Positions 33,287 through 41,865 of a stretch of 43,233 nt of DNA are shown here, in pieces. Source of the stretch: Gammaproteobacteria bacterium (GTDB taxonomy: Bacteria > Pseudomonadota > Gammaproteobacteria > Pseudomonadales > PIVM01); NCBI GenBank assembly GCA_003353945.1, contig PIVM01000034.1, positions 1 to 43,233 on the forward strand, given 5' to 3'. A program made the position numbers and the translations under genes. The notes beneath the pieces are model-generated. The model did no database searches, was not told the origin of the DNA, and saw only the letters and a program-made list of their open reading frames with translations. Position 1 is the stretch's first letter; each line of letters starts with the position of its first letter.

Positions 33287-35128
33287 ATGACTGACGAGTC
33301 AAAACAATCTGCTGCCGGGTTTGATCACACTTCTTTTTTAAAGCAACTGACGCAAAGACCCGGTATTTATCAGATGATTGATAGTGCTGGTGTAGTACTG
33401 TATGTAGGGAAAGCAAAAAATTTAAAAAATCGAGTCAGCAGTTATTTTCGCAATCGAGGGCTTAATAACAAAACGGTCGCACTAGTCTCGAAGATTGACC
33501 ATATCGAAGTGACGGTGACTAACAGTGAAACTGAAGCATTACTGCTAGAACAGAATCTGATTAAACAGCATCGCCCGCACTATAATATTTTGTTGCGGGA
33601 CGATAAATCCTACCCTTATATTTACATGTCGTTAGACGATGAATATCCCCGGCTCAGTTTTCACCGGGGGGCCAAAAGGAAAAAAGGACGGTATTTTGGT
33701 CCATACCCCAGTGCAGGGGCTGTTAGAGAGAGCCTGAATTTCTTGCAAAAGGTGTTTCAAGTACGCCAATGTGAAGACAGTGTTTTTAAAAACCGTTCTC
33801 GCCCCTGTCTGCAGTATCAAATAAAACGATGTCTTGGCCCCTGTGTTTCAATGCACAATCCCGATGCCTACCATGAAGCAGTGCGGCACACTCAACTTTT
33901 TCTTGAAGGAAAGAGCATGGTGCTGAAAGACGAACTCGTATCTGAAATGGAGGCGGCAGCAGAAGCACTGAGATTTGAAGAGGCCGCATTATCGCGTGAT
34001 CAGATCGCCTATCTGCAGCAATTACAGGAAAAGCAATATATTGAGGGTGAAACCGGTGATGTAGACATTATTGCGGCATCAGTCACAGTTGGCTTGGCCT
34101 GTGTGCAGGTCTTGTTCGTGCGAGGTGGGCGCATATTGGGTAGTCGTGGGTTCTATCCCAGGCTCCAGTTAGAGGATTCGCCATCGGAGGTGATTGGCGC
34201 TTTTTTACCACAGTTTTATTTGAGCAAAACGCCCACTGAAATTCCAAAGGAAATCGTTGTCAATACGCAGCCGACTGACGCAGCGCTGATCTGTGACGCA
34301 TTGGGTCACTATGCCGGTCATAAAGTATTGCTCAGCAGTCGAGTGAAATCCCATCGGGCTCAGTGGGCAAAATTGGCGCAAAGGGCTGCGGAGCAGAATC
34401 TTCAAAGCCATATTGCTGGCAAGCAGAGTATGCTCAAGCGCTTTGAAGATTTACAGAGAGCACTAGATTTGGAGGAATTGCCGCAGCGCCTGGAGTGTTT
34501 CGACATCAGTCACAGTTCAGGAGAGAGAACAGTGGCATCCTGTGTGGTTTTTGATGTGAACGGACCGCTGAAAAGCGACTACCGTCGGTTTAATATTGAA
34601 GACATTACGCCCGGCGATGATTATGCTGCAATGGCTCAGGCACTGTTAAGACGGTATACGCGTGTTAAGAATAATGAAAGCCCGGTACCCGATGTGCTTT
34701 TTATCGATGGTGGAAGAGGGCAGCTATCACGAGCGTTAAAAGTCATGGAAGAATTGGCTTTGCACGATATCTTGTTGATCGGTGTGGCCAAGGGGGCTGC
34801 TCGCAAGCCTGGACTGGAAACACTGGTGCTGCCAGAGAGAGAGTTTACGTTAAAACCTGATTCTGGTGCATTGCATCTGATTCAGCAGGTGCGTGACGAG
34901 GCTCACCGTTTTGCCATTACCGGGCATAGACAACGCCGGGCAAAAGCGCGCCGTACCTCTTCGCTGGAGGGGATACCAGGTATTGGTGCAGGGCGGCGAA
35001 AAGCCTTGCTTAGTCATTTCGGCGGATTGCAAGGTGTACAACGGGCCAGTATTGATGACCTTCGCAGTGTGAATGGTATAAGTAGAAAACTAGCCGAGGA
35101 TATCTATGCCAGCTTGCATAAATCATGA
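33287..35128 (+). CDS. uvrC: UvrC, excinuclease subunit C
   Basis: The 613-residue protein has an N-terminal GIY-YIG nuclease (RPGIYQMIDSAGVVLYVGKA), the Cys-bearing loop (CLQYQIKRCLGPC), a UVR helix pair (EMEAAAEALRFEEAALSRDQ), an RNase H-like nuclease (RLECFDISHSSGE; VPDVLFIDGGRGQLSRAL) and tandem helix-hairpin-helix motifs at the end (LEGIPGIGAGRRKALLSHFG). It makes both incisions in nucleotide excision repair. It is complete and 63 bp downstream of the response regulator, the usual order. Confidence 0.97.
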   Translation: MTDESKQSAAGFDHTSFLKQLTQRPGIYQMIDSAGVVLYVGKAKNLKNRVSSYFRNRGLNNKTVALVSKIDHIEVTVTNSETEALLLEQNLIKQHRPHYNILLRDDKSYPYIYMSLDDEYPRLSFHRGAKRKKGRYFGPYPSAGAVRESLNFLQKVFQVRQCEDSVFKNRSRPCLQYQIKRCLGPCVSMHNPDAYHEAVRHTQLFLEGKSMVLKDELVSEMEAAAEALRFEEAALSRDQIAYLQQLQEKQYIEGETGDVDIIAASVTVGLACVQVLFVRGGRILGSRGFYPRLQLEDSPSEVIGAFLPQFYLSKTPTEIPKEIVVNTQPTDAALICDALGHYAGHKVLLSSRVKSHRAQWAKLAQRAAEQNLQSHIAGKQSMLKRFEDLQRALDLEELPQRLECFDISHSSGERTVASCVVFDVNGPLKSDYRRFNIEDITPGDDYAAMAQALLRRYTRVKNNESPVPDVLFIDGGRGQLSRALKVMEELALHDILLIGVAKGAARKPGLETLVLPEREFTLKPDSGALHLIQQVRDEAHRFAITGHRQRRAKARRTSSLEGIPGIGAGRRKALLSHFGGLQGVQRASIDDLRSVNGISRKLAEDIYASLHKS

Positions 35129-35155
35129 AATGTACTTAGGGGGAATAGAGGTTTG

Positions 35156-35722
35156 ATGACACTACCCAATTGGCTGACTTTATTTCGCATTGTACTGATT
35201 CCGGTGCTGATGCTGGTGTTCTATTTGCCGTTTTCATGGAGTTATTTTGTGGCCGCTGGCATATTTACTATCGCCAGTGTAACCGATTGGTTGGATGGTT
35301 ATCTGGCACGTCGCCTGGGGCAAACCAGTGCATTTGGCGCTTTTCTGGATCCTGTGGCGGACAAGTTGATGGTGGGAGTAGCCCTGGTGTTGCTGGTCGA
35401 GCAGAACTCAACGCTTTGGTTTACCATTCCGGCAGTTGTCATTATTGGTCGGGAAATTGTTATTTCAGCACTACGGGAATGGATGGCGGAGCTGGGTGAG
35501 CGGGCAAGCACAGCGGTGAATTGGCTAGGCAAGGTCAAAACGACCATGCAAATGATAGCCATTATACTGTGGTTGGCGGCGACACCGGCCCATGAGGGCG
35601 CTTTGTTGTATGAGGCCGCTTATGTTGCACTCTATTTGGCTGCCTTATTAACGATTTGGTCGATGATAATCTATCTAAAAGTAGCCATGCCCCTGCTTAT
35701 AGGAACAGAATCGACAAAATAA
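35156..35722 (+). CDS. pgsA: PgsA, phosphatidylglycerophosphate synthase
   Basis: The 188-residue membrane enzyme begins MTLPNWLTLFRIVLIPVLML and carries the CDP-alcohol phosphotransferase motif D-G-x2-A-R-x8-G-x3-D-x3-D (DGYLARRLGQTSAFGAFLDP, then VAD). Four or five membrane helices are evident. It makes phosphatidylglycerophosphate from CDP-diacylglycerol and glycerol-3-phosphate. The ATG at 35156 is chosen over the TTG just before it; GGGGGAA lies about 10 bp upstream. Confidence 0.95.
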   Translation: MTLPNWLTLFRIVLIPVLMLVFYLPFSWSYFVAAGIFTIASVTDWLDGYLARRLGQTSAFGAFLDPVADKLMVGVALVLLVEQNSTLWFTIPAVVIIGREIVISALREWMAELGERASTAVNWLGKVKTTMQMIAIILWLAATPAHEGALLYEAAYVALYLAALLTIWSMIIYLKVAMPLLIGTESTK

Positions 35723-35787
35723 TCCAGTGCATCGGTGACATAACCAACAATCATGTCAAACAATTGATTATGAAACCTTAACGGTGC

Positions 35788-35815
35788 TTGACACAGGGGC
35801 TACACCGAATAGAAT
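35788..35815 (+). promoter_or_regulatory. Sigma-70 promoter of the tRNA-Gly/tRNA-Cys operon
   Basis: A perfect TTGACA (35788-35793), a 16-bp spacer and TAGAAT (35810-35815) lie about 87 bp before the first tRNA. The region after the -10 (AAGCGCCCTG) is GC-rich, like the discriminator of stringently controlled stable-RNA promoters. Confidence 0.8.
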
Positions 35816-35901
35816 AAGCGCCCTGTTTCCCCTGAGCAAAAAACGGAATTAATCGAAGGGGTAGTGAGAAAGGCGATCTCGGAAATCATCGTCAGTTTTT
35901 T

Positions 35902-35977
35902 GCGGGAATAGCTCAGTTGGTAGAGCGCAACCTTGCCAAGGTTGAGGTCGCCGGTTCGAACCCGGTTTCCCGCTCCA
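35902..35977 (+). tRNA. tRNA-Gly (anticodon GCC)
   Basis: The 76-nt sequence folds fully. The acceptor is GCGGGAA/TTCCCGC followed by TCCA. The D-arm contains AGCTCAGTTGGTAGAGC. The anticodon loop TTGCCAA is on a perfect CAACC/GGTTG stem. The T-arm is GCCGG-TTCGAAC-CCGGT, with one wobble-type end pair. CCA is encoded. Position after pgsA is conserved. Confidence 0.97.
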
Positions 35978-35992
35978 ATTTCCTCGTACAAA

Positions 35993-36066
35993 GGCGCGGT
36001 GGCAGAGTGGTCATGCAGCGGACTGCAACTCCGTGTACGCCGGTTCGATTCCGACCCGCGCCTCCA
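35993..36066 (+). tRNA. tRNA-Cys (anticodon GCA)
   Basis: The 74-nt sequence starts GGCGCGG, pairing with CCGCGCC before TCCA. The anticodon loop CTGCAAC is on stem GCGGA/TCCGT. The T-arm CCGG-TTCGATT-CCG is typical and CCA is encoded. It lies 15 bp after tRNA-Gly in the usual gammaproteobacterial order; the tRNA-Leu found third in E. coli is not present here. Confidence 0.96.
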
Positions 36067-36182
36067 TTTTTCTAAAGAAAATCAATAAGTTACAATCGTG
36101 CTTAATCCTGCTTTTGGCGTCCCATGATATAAACACGGATTGATTGTTGTAGTAGCACTTGTTTTCATGGCTATTTCCCATG

Positions 36183-36449
36183 TGTAGCGCGACAAATGGT
36201 TTGGTCCTTCGCGACAAATGGTTTGGTCCTCCTCACTCCTTCGCTGGACCGCTTTTAACCCTCCTTTAACACCCGCTTAACCACTGCTTAAATAAGCATC
36301 AGTCTGGCGTGTTCCGGCGACGGTTTGATGGTGTAGCGCGACAAATGGTTTGGTCCTCCGCGACAGATGGTTTGGTCCTCCTACCCTCCGCTCTGGCGGC
36401 CTATAACCCTCCTTTAACGCCCATTTAACTACTGTTTAATTAATCGCCA
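36183..36449 (+). repeat. Duplicated block with four 20-bp repeats, resembling IS21-type ends
   Basis: GCGACAAATGGTTTGGTCCT occurs at 36189-36208, 36211-36230 and 36338-36357, and once with a single change at 36360-36379. The units are paired with 22-bp spacing. Each pair begins GTGTAGC and is followed by a shared tail (including AACCCTCCTTTAAC), so a block of about 118 bp is duplicated with a 149-bp period. Pairs of short repeats behind a TGT end are characteristic of IS21-family termini. No transposase remains. Confidence 0.75.
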
Positions 36450-37044
36450 ATATGGCCTGCTCTGACGGCGCTAGATGGCATGGTTTGGGGACTTCTTTTC
36501 TCGATTTGAGGACCCACAGGTAAATCTAAAAAGTTGGCACGGCAACCTTGTAGTTGACACTCAGAAAACTCAGATTCGTGAAGAATCACCCGACATCAGT
36601 CCACATTTTATCAGCCAACTCCAGTCATTCAAGCAGTACGCAGCCCAGCTCATACTTCTTCCACATAGTCGTCCTTCATCCAAAGAGACAAATTCATTGT
36701 TTCGAAGACGAAGCGGACAATCGGCCAAATACGTGGGTTTTAGGGGTGAACCCAACACGTTGGGATCGTTGTCAACCTTCAGGCTTAAAAAAACAGCTGG
36801 CTCTTAGTTTACGATTGTTGGAATTGGCCACCCTTGCACCCCGCTAGCACTAGCTAAGTTGAAATAAATGTAAAGAGCGTGTGCTATGTGTTTTCCAGCG
36901 AAATATCAGCATGTAGGTGACCCTTGCGCTTCGACATCGTGTAACCTAAGCTTTTATTCGCGCCTATCGAAACTCTCCTTTTTCGGATATGTAGCGACTA
37001 ACGAGCCAGATTCTCTTCGATGGCCTCTCTGCGTAAGCTAGAAA

Positions 37045-37058
37045 CATGACCGGTCATG
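37045..37058. promoter_or_regulatory. 14-bp perfect palindrome before the hybrid histidine kinase
   Basis: CATGACCGGTCATG ends 4 bp before the ATG at 37063 and occupies the place of the ribosome site. A perfect palindrome of this size is a plausible operator for a dimeric repressor. As RNA it could also sequester the start. Confidence 0.5.
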
Positions 37059-37062
37059 CACA

Positions 37063-40000
37063 ATGAATAGGCTACATTTAGTTGCTCTCTCTTTTTTTGT
37101 ATGTGCCGTGGCCTATGGCAACACTACAAACGAGCTGACGGATGACCGTATTCTCTATCTTCCTGAGATGCTGGAGTATTGGCACGACCAAGAAGGCAGC
37201 GCCACTGTCAACGATGTCTTACACGGTGGCTACGATGCTCGTTTTCAGACACAGATAAAAAAAAGCATCGGCCTCTCCAACGGTGGACACTGGTTCCGCT
37301 TCAAGGTTCGTAACCAGCACTACAGGGATTCTCAACCACTACTTGTCATCGATAGCGCCCTGTTTTTGGATCTTCAGGTGGCATATACGGTGGAAGAGCA
37401 GAATTTTCATTTCAGCTCAGGACTACAGCATCCGTATTCCAGCTGGCCCATTCCCTACCGCTTTTTTGCTTTTCCCTTAAATATATCGAAAGGATTGGAA
37501 ACCACCGTGTATCTGCGCGCAGTTCCCGCCACCAACGTAGCCTTACAGCCTTATCTGACAACTGATCGAGGTCTGCTTAAACGCAGCCGCGACGCCAACT
37601 TTGTTGAAGATATTATTCCAGGAATATTGATCGCCATGGCTGTGTTTATGTTGCTGATGGCTCTTTTCAGTGGCGAATGGTTAGGTGTATGGCCCTACAT
37701 TGGCATGGTTTCAACCGCAGTTCCGCTTATCATGCTCTTTAACGGTAACTTGACGCCACTGACTCTGGATTCCATCTACTGGCAGACGCATATTGGACAG
37801 GTATTATCGAATATCACTGGAATCTTTCTTTCACAGTTTATACGTTCCTTGTTTCACACTCGTCGCGACTACCCACGTCTGGATTGGTTGCTCTTGTCAC
37901 TGATTGCTATCGCGCTACTTTTCTTCCCCTTCATAATGCTATTGCCCACAGGGGCTGTCACACCGATGCACAATCTGTTTGCGATGATCGCATCGCTAGC
38001 AACAATCTTCGTAGCCAGCTATTTGCTTTGGCAAGGAGCACCTTCAGCGCTTTTTCTTTTCGTAGGAATGATTGGTCGCCTGGGATTGTCGATACCGCTT
38101 ATATTGTCGTTATCAGGCGTACTTAAACACAACTGGTTTATTGATCACGCATTCCATTTCGGTGCCGCTTTCCAGGCAATTATGTTTGCCCTGATAGTCG
38201 CCGACAACATTAAACGTTATCGACTCGAAGGCCTGGAAGCAGAGAAAAAGGCTTCCGTCGCCGAAGCCAGCAATCGTGCTAAAAGTGAGTTTCTGGCTAA
38301 TATGAGCCATGAGATTCGCTCCCCTCTTAATGGTGTGATAGGCATGGCCCAATTGCTTGGAGACACCCGCTTGGACGACAGGCAACGTGACTACCTGAAT
38401 AAAATGAACATCGCTTCAAAGAATCTGCTGGATATCATCAACGACATACTGGACTTCTCCAAGATCGATGCGGGTATGCTGGATATAGAATCGGTTTCTT
38501 TTGAGCTGGACAAGGTATTGAAAGGCCTGTCAGATCAAATTAACCTCAGTGCACAGCAGAAAGAGTTAAAAGTGTTGTTCGATATTGCTCCCAACATACC
38601 CTACGCGATGGTGGGTGATCCTCTCAGACTGAACCAGATATTGCTTAACCTCACGAACAATGCCGTGAAATTTACTGAACAAGGAGAGATTGTTGTCTCT
38701 GCCAAGCTAGTAGAAGAAAACAAAACACAGGTAACCCTTGGTTTTTCTGTTAGTGATACCGGTATTGGGCTGTCACAAGAACAGATTAGCAATCTGTTCA
38801 ATGCGTTCACCCAAGCTGATGGTTCCATCACCCGCAAATTCGGCGGCACGGGTTTGGGATTGACGATCAGCAAACACCTGGTAGAGTTGATGGAAGGTGA
38901 GATCACAGCAACCAGTGAACCGGGAGTGGGTAGCTGTTTTAGTTTTACCGCACGATTTGGTCTGGATCCCGAGGTAGGCCTTTCATCGCGACATACTCCA
39001 CAGGACTTGATGGGAGTGAGAGTGCTGATCGTGGATGACTGTGTAACTTCTCGGGATATCCTGCAACAGCATTTAGATACCTTTGGTTTTAGGGTTTCTC
39101 AGGCCGATAGTGGTGAAGCAGCCCTAAGAGCCTTACTTAAAACCGATACCGCCAGCCGGTTCTCAATGGTTATAATGGATTGGAAAATGCCAGAAATGAA
39201 TGGCATTGAAACTACCCGAGCAGTCCGCAGACTCGCCAATTTATCCAAAATACCGGAAATGCCGATCATCATTATGCTCAGTGCCTACGATGTCACCGGG
39301 GTGATAAATGAGGCCAAAAGTGCAGGAGTACATAGTGTTCTGACTAAACCGGCACACCGTTCAACACTGTTCGACACCATTATGCAGGCGTTTAATAAAA
39401 AAACGCCGCCAATCGTGACTCCTCTAACTCAGCCCAGTTCAACCGCAGTTGCAGCAGAACGCGTGAAAGGCAATCACCGGGTATTACTGGTGGAGGATAT
39501 CGCAATCAATCAAGAAGTGGCAAAGGCAATGCTGGAAAAGGTGGGACTCCATGTCTCTATAGCGAGTGATGGCCGGCAGGCTGTGGATAGGGTCGCGAAA
39601 GACAGCTTTGACCTTGTGCTGATGGACATACAGATGCCAACAATGGATGGTTACGAGGCAACACGTTTGATTCGCGAGGATGCTCGTTTCGATAAACTGC
39701 CAATCATCGCCATGACAGCAAATGCGATGCAGGGAGATCGGGAACGATGTCTAAAGGCTGGCATGAATGATCATGTCGCCAAACCCATCATTCTCGAAGA
39801 TCTATACAACTGCCTGGGGCTGTGGTTACCTGATAATGTCGATCTAAACAAGGTGATGCGCGACAGCCCTGATATTCAAACTATACGATCAACACCCATT
39901 GAGAAAAAGGAAACCGAGAAGACTGTCTTTCCAATGCTGCAAAGTTTCGATGTCGAGACTGCGCTAGAGCGAATGCGCAATGACCGAGTATTCTACCAGC

Positions 40001-40338
40001 GCTTGCTGACCAGCTTCCGTGAAGATTTTGTTGATACGGCTAATCAGCTGCAGGACATGCTGGAGCAAAAGGATCTAAAAGGGGCGGAAGAACTAAGCCA
40101 TACACTTGCCGGGATATCGGGAAATCTTGCAGCACAGGAACTCTATACTGTTGCTCGCAGTTTGAATGCCGAGTTAAAAAAGGGAGACGTAACGGAACAA
40201 ACACCTTTATTAGAAACTCTCAAGCTTCATTTGAACAAAGCGATGGCGGAAATCGACGTTTTAAATCAACAGGAATCCCTGCCTATATCGCCCACAGAGT
40301 CTTTACCACCGCAGCACTTGAAACCAGTGTTTGTTTAA
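37063..40338 (+). CDS. 7TMR-DISM hybrid sensor histidine kinase with two receivers and HPt
   Basis: The 1091-residue protein has a signal peptide, a periplasmic DISM-type domain (about 25-185), seven membrane helices (about 187-385), a HisKA domain with H-box [18 protein letters not shown] (His near 416) and a HATPase domain ([30 protein letters not shown]). Receiver 1 has its Asp near 706 ([12 protein letters not shown]), receiver 2 near 856 ([12 protein letters not shown]), and an HPt domain follows with His near 1011 ([11 protein letters not shown]). A four-step phosphorelay is thus encoded in one chain. The frame continues after the TAA for 60 codons that look native (LLEENDSGALRCLETLQPAM). 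No clear output partner lies in the same direction; the convergent HD-GYP response regulator is a candidate. Confidence 0.92.
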   Translation: MNRLHLVALSFFVCAVAYGNTTNELTDDRILYLPEMLEYWHDQEGSATVNDVLHGGYDARFQTQIKKSIGLSNGGHWFRFKVRNQHYRDSQPLLVIDSALFLDLQVAYTVEEQNFHFSSGLQHPYSSWPIPYRFFAFPLNISKGLETTVYLRAVPATNVALQPYLTTDRGLLKRSRDANFVEDIIPGILIAMAVFMLLMALFSGEWLGVWPYIGMVSTAVPLIMLFNGNLTPLTLDSIYWQTHIGQVLSNITGIFLSQFIRSLFHTRRDYPRLDWLLLSLIAIALLFFPFIMLLPTGAVTPMHNLFAMIASLATIFVASYLLWQGAPSALFLFVGMIGRLGLSIPLILSLSGVLKHNWFIDHAFHFGAAFQAIMFALIVADNIKRYRLEGLEAEKKASVAEASNRAKSEFLANMSHEIRSPLNGVIGMAQLLGDTRLDDRQRDYLNKMNIASKNLLDIINDILDFSKIDAGMLDIESVSFELDKVLKGLSDQINLSAQQKELKVLFDIAPNIPYAMVGDPLRLNQILLNLTNNAVKFTEQGEIVVSAKLVEENKTQVTLGFSVSDTGIGLSQEQISNLFNAFTQADGSITRKFGGTGLGLTISKHLVELMEGEITATSEPGVGSCFSFTARFGLDPEVGLSSRHTPQDLMGVRVLIVDDCVTSRDILQQHLDTFGFRVSQADSGEAALRALLKTDTASRFSMVIMDWKMPEMNGIETTRAVRRLANLSKIPEMPIIIMLSAYDVTGVINEAKSAGVHSVLTKPAHRSTLFDTIMQAFNKKTPPIVTPLTQPSSTAVAAERVKGNHRVLLVEDIAINQEVAKAMLEKVGLHVSIASDGRQAVDRVAKDSFDLVLMDIQMPTMDGYEATRLIREDARFDKLPIIAMTANAMQGDRERCLKAGMNDHVAKPIILEDLYNCLGLWLPDNVDLNKVMRDSPDIQTIRSTPIEKKETEKTVFPMLQSFDVETALERMRNDRVFYQRLLTSFREDFVDTANQLQDMLEQKDLKGAEELSHTLAGISGNLAAQELYTVARSLNAELKKGDVTEQTPLLETLKLHLNKAMAEIDVLNQQESLPISPTESLPPQHLKPVFV

Positions 40339-40521
40339 CTTAATCAGTTACTGGAAGAAAACGATAGCGGAGCTTTACGCTGCCTGGAAACCTTGCAACC
40401 AGCAATGACCAATGCAGGCTTACAAAAGGAATTTAGTGAACTGGACGAACAGTTGGCTAAGTATGATTTTGAAAATGCGTTGGCTTTAGTGGGCCGGATA
40501 AGTGAACGACTGGATAATTAA
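40339..40521 (+). pseudogene. In-frame C-terminal extension of the histidine kinase beyond its stop
   Basis: Directly after the TAA at 40336-40338 the same frame runs 60 codons to another TAA at 40519-40521. The encoded LLEENDSGALRCLETLQPAM ... ELDEQLAKYDFENALALVGR resembles the alpha-helical C-terminal tail found after the HPt or last receiver domain in large hybrid kinases. It has no start codon or ribosome site of its own. It is best read as the original C-terminus cut off by a nonsense mutation (or a sequencing error). Confidence 0.65.
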
Positions 40522-40554
40522 CTGCCATATAACCGGAGCAGCGCAGCCACAAAT

Positions 40555-41649
40555 TCATTCAGCGTATTGACCCGCTATTTGGTTAAACTGTTGGTGCATT
40601 TGTGAAAAGGCACGTAATACTTCCGGAGCAAAATGTTCCGGCATTACTCGTTCATCCCCCTCAGTAATGATTTGCACGGCCTCTTCATGGCTGAAAGGAG
40701 GCTTATAAACACGTCTGTTAACAAGGGCGTCATAGATATCCGCTAATGCCATCAATCTTCCGGAAATGGGGATATCCTCACCCTTTAATGCGTATGGATA
40801 GCCAGAGCCGTCCCATTTTTCATGGTGAGAAATTGCAATCTCCTTGGCAAAGCGAAAAAAAGAGGCTTCCTCACCGTCACTTCCAAAAGCCTCTTCTGCC
40901 TTTACAAGCGCATCATGGCCAAGGGTGGTGTGGTTTTTCATTGTCACCCACTCATCGTCGCTTAACGGTCCTGGCTTGAGCAAAATGCTGTCCGGAATAC
41001 CGACCTTGCCAATATCGTGCAAGGGGGTGGATTGGAACAGTAAATCGATTACACTCGGCGCTTGGAGTTCTCCATACTGTGGGTGATCAGCCAGATGTTC
41101 CGCCAATAAACGTACATAATGTTGGGTACGCATGATATGGCCACCGGTTTCATTGTCCCGTGTTTCAGCTAATACAGCCAGGCTATGCATAGTAACTTTC
41201 TGCATGCGCACCAGTTCATTGGTTCTTTCTTTGACTTTTTCTTCCAACACCCTATTTTGGTCATACAAGGCGAGATGCGTACTTACCCGTGCTTGCACAA
41301 TGGGAGGGCTTACCGGCTTGCGGATATAGTCAACCGCGCCTAGCTCCAAGCCTTTGGTTTCATCAGTAATGTCATCTCTAGCGGTAACAAAAATAACCGG
41401 GATGTGCCTCGTTGAGGTGTTTTGCTTTAACAACTTGCATACCTCATAGCCATCCATAGAGGGCATGACGATATCCATAAGGATCAGGTCAGGCGGATTT
41501 TTTCCGTCAGCGATTTCTAGGGCTTTTTCACCGTTCAGAGCCACTTTGACCAGGTATTCTTGCGCCAATATTTTATCCAATATACTGACGTTTTCTGGTT
41601 GATCATCCACCACTAATATTGTACGTTTGGGGAACTTGTCGGTCATCAT
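40555..41649 (-). CDS. REC-HD-GYP cyclic di-GMP phosphodiesterase response regulator
   Basis: The 364-residue protein has a receiver domain with D59 (LILMDIVMPSMDG), a helical linker (RVLEEKVKERTNELVRMQ) and an HD-GYP domain: TRDNETGGHIMRTQHYVRLL, PLHDIGKVGIPDSILLKPG, KNHTTLGHDAL, HHEKWDGSGYP and RLMALADIYDALVNRRVYKP. All metal-binding His and Asp residues and the GYP motif are present, so it should hydrolyse cyclic di-GMP when phosphorylated. It is convergent with the hybrid kinase, which may phosphorylate it. The open frame has two Met at the start; ATG at 41649 or 41646. Confidence 0.95.
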   Translation of the reverse strand: MMTDKFPKRTILVVDDQPENVSILDKILAQEYLVKVALNGEKALEIADGKNPPDLILMDIVMPSMDGYEVCKLLKQNTSTRHIPVIFVTARDDITDETKGLELGAVDYIRKPVSPPIVQARVSTHLALYDQNRVLEEKVKERTNELVRMQKVTMHSLAVLAETRDNETGGHIMRTQHYVRLLAEHLADHPQYGELQAPSVIDLLFQSTPLHDIGKVGIPDSILLKPGPLSDDEWVTMKNHTTLGHDALVKAEEAFGSDGEEASFFRFAKEIAISHHEKWDGSGYPYALKGEDIPISGRLMALADIYDALVNRRVYKPPFSHEEAVQIITEGDERVMPEHFAPEVLRAFSQMHQQFNQIAGQYAE

Positions 41650-41865
41650 TTTCGCCTATAAGTAGACTTTTTCTGTGCCGGAAATCTTTGTATCACTCCT
41701 CAAACAGAGCATTGGCTAACGTCGTGAAAGTATAGTAGATTTACAGATAATACGGAATTTTCAAATTTACAGCAGTGATATATTGGCCTGCCGATGTTGT
41801 TACGAGTTAAAACAATGTAACAGACAGATCGAAACCAGTTGATCAAGTGGCAAAATGAGGGCCAT

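Larger units (their letters stand above)
36067..37062. other. About 1 kb without a recognisable gene
   Basis: Overlapping frames exist (36475-36807 and 36554-36847, plus strand) but none resembles a known protein or has a convincing ribosome site. The first half is filled by the duplicated 20-bp repeat block described separately. The last bases hold a 14-bp palindrome before the histidine kinase. The stretch looks like decayed mobile DNA beside a tRNA pair. Confidence 0.5.

Noticed and set aside
35800-36217. Minus-strand frames reading NRVRTGDLNLGKVALYQLSYS and ARVGIEPAYTELQSAA
   Set aside because: They are antisense to the tRNA-Gly and tRNA-Cys genes; such frames are a known annotation artefact.
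36189-36379. Possible CRISPR array from four 20-bp repeats
   Set aside because: Repeats are 2 bp apart within pairs, the inter-pair segments are themselves duplicates, and no cas gene is present.
36475-36847. Two overlapping plus-strand frames of 110 and 97 codons
   Set aside because: Neither resembles a known family or has a ribosome site; composition looks like decayed non-coding DNA.
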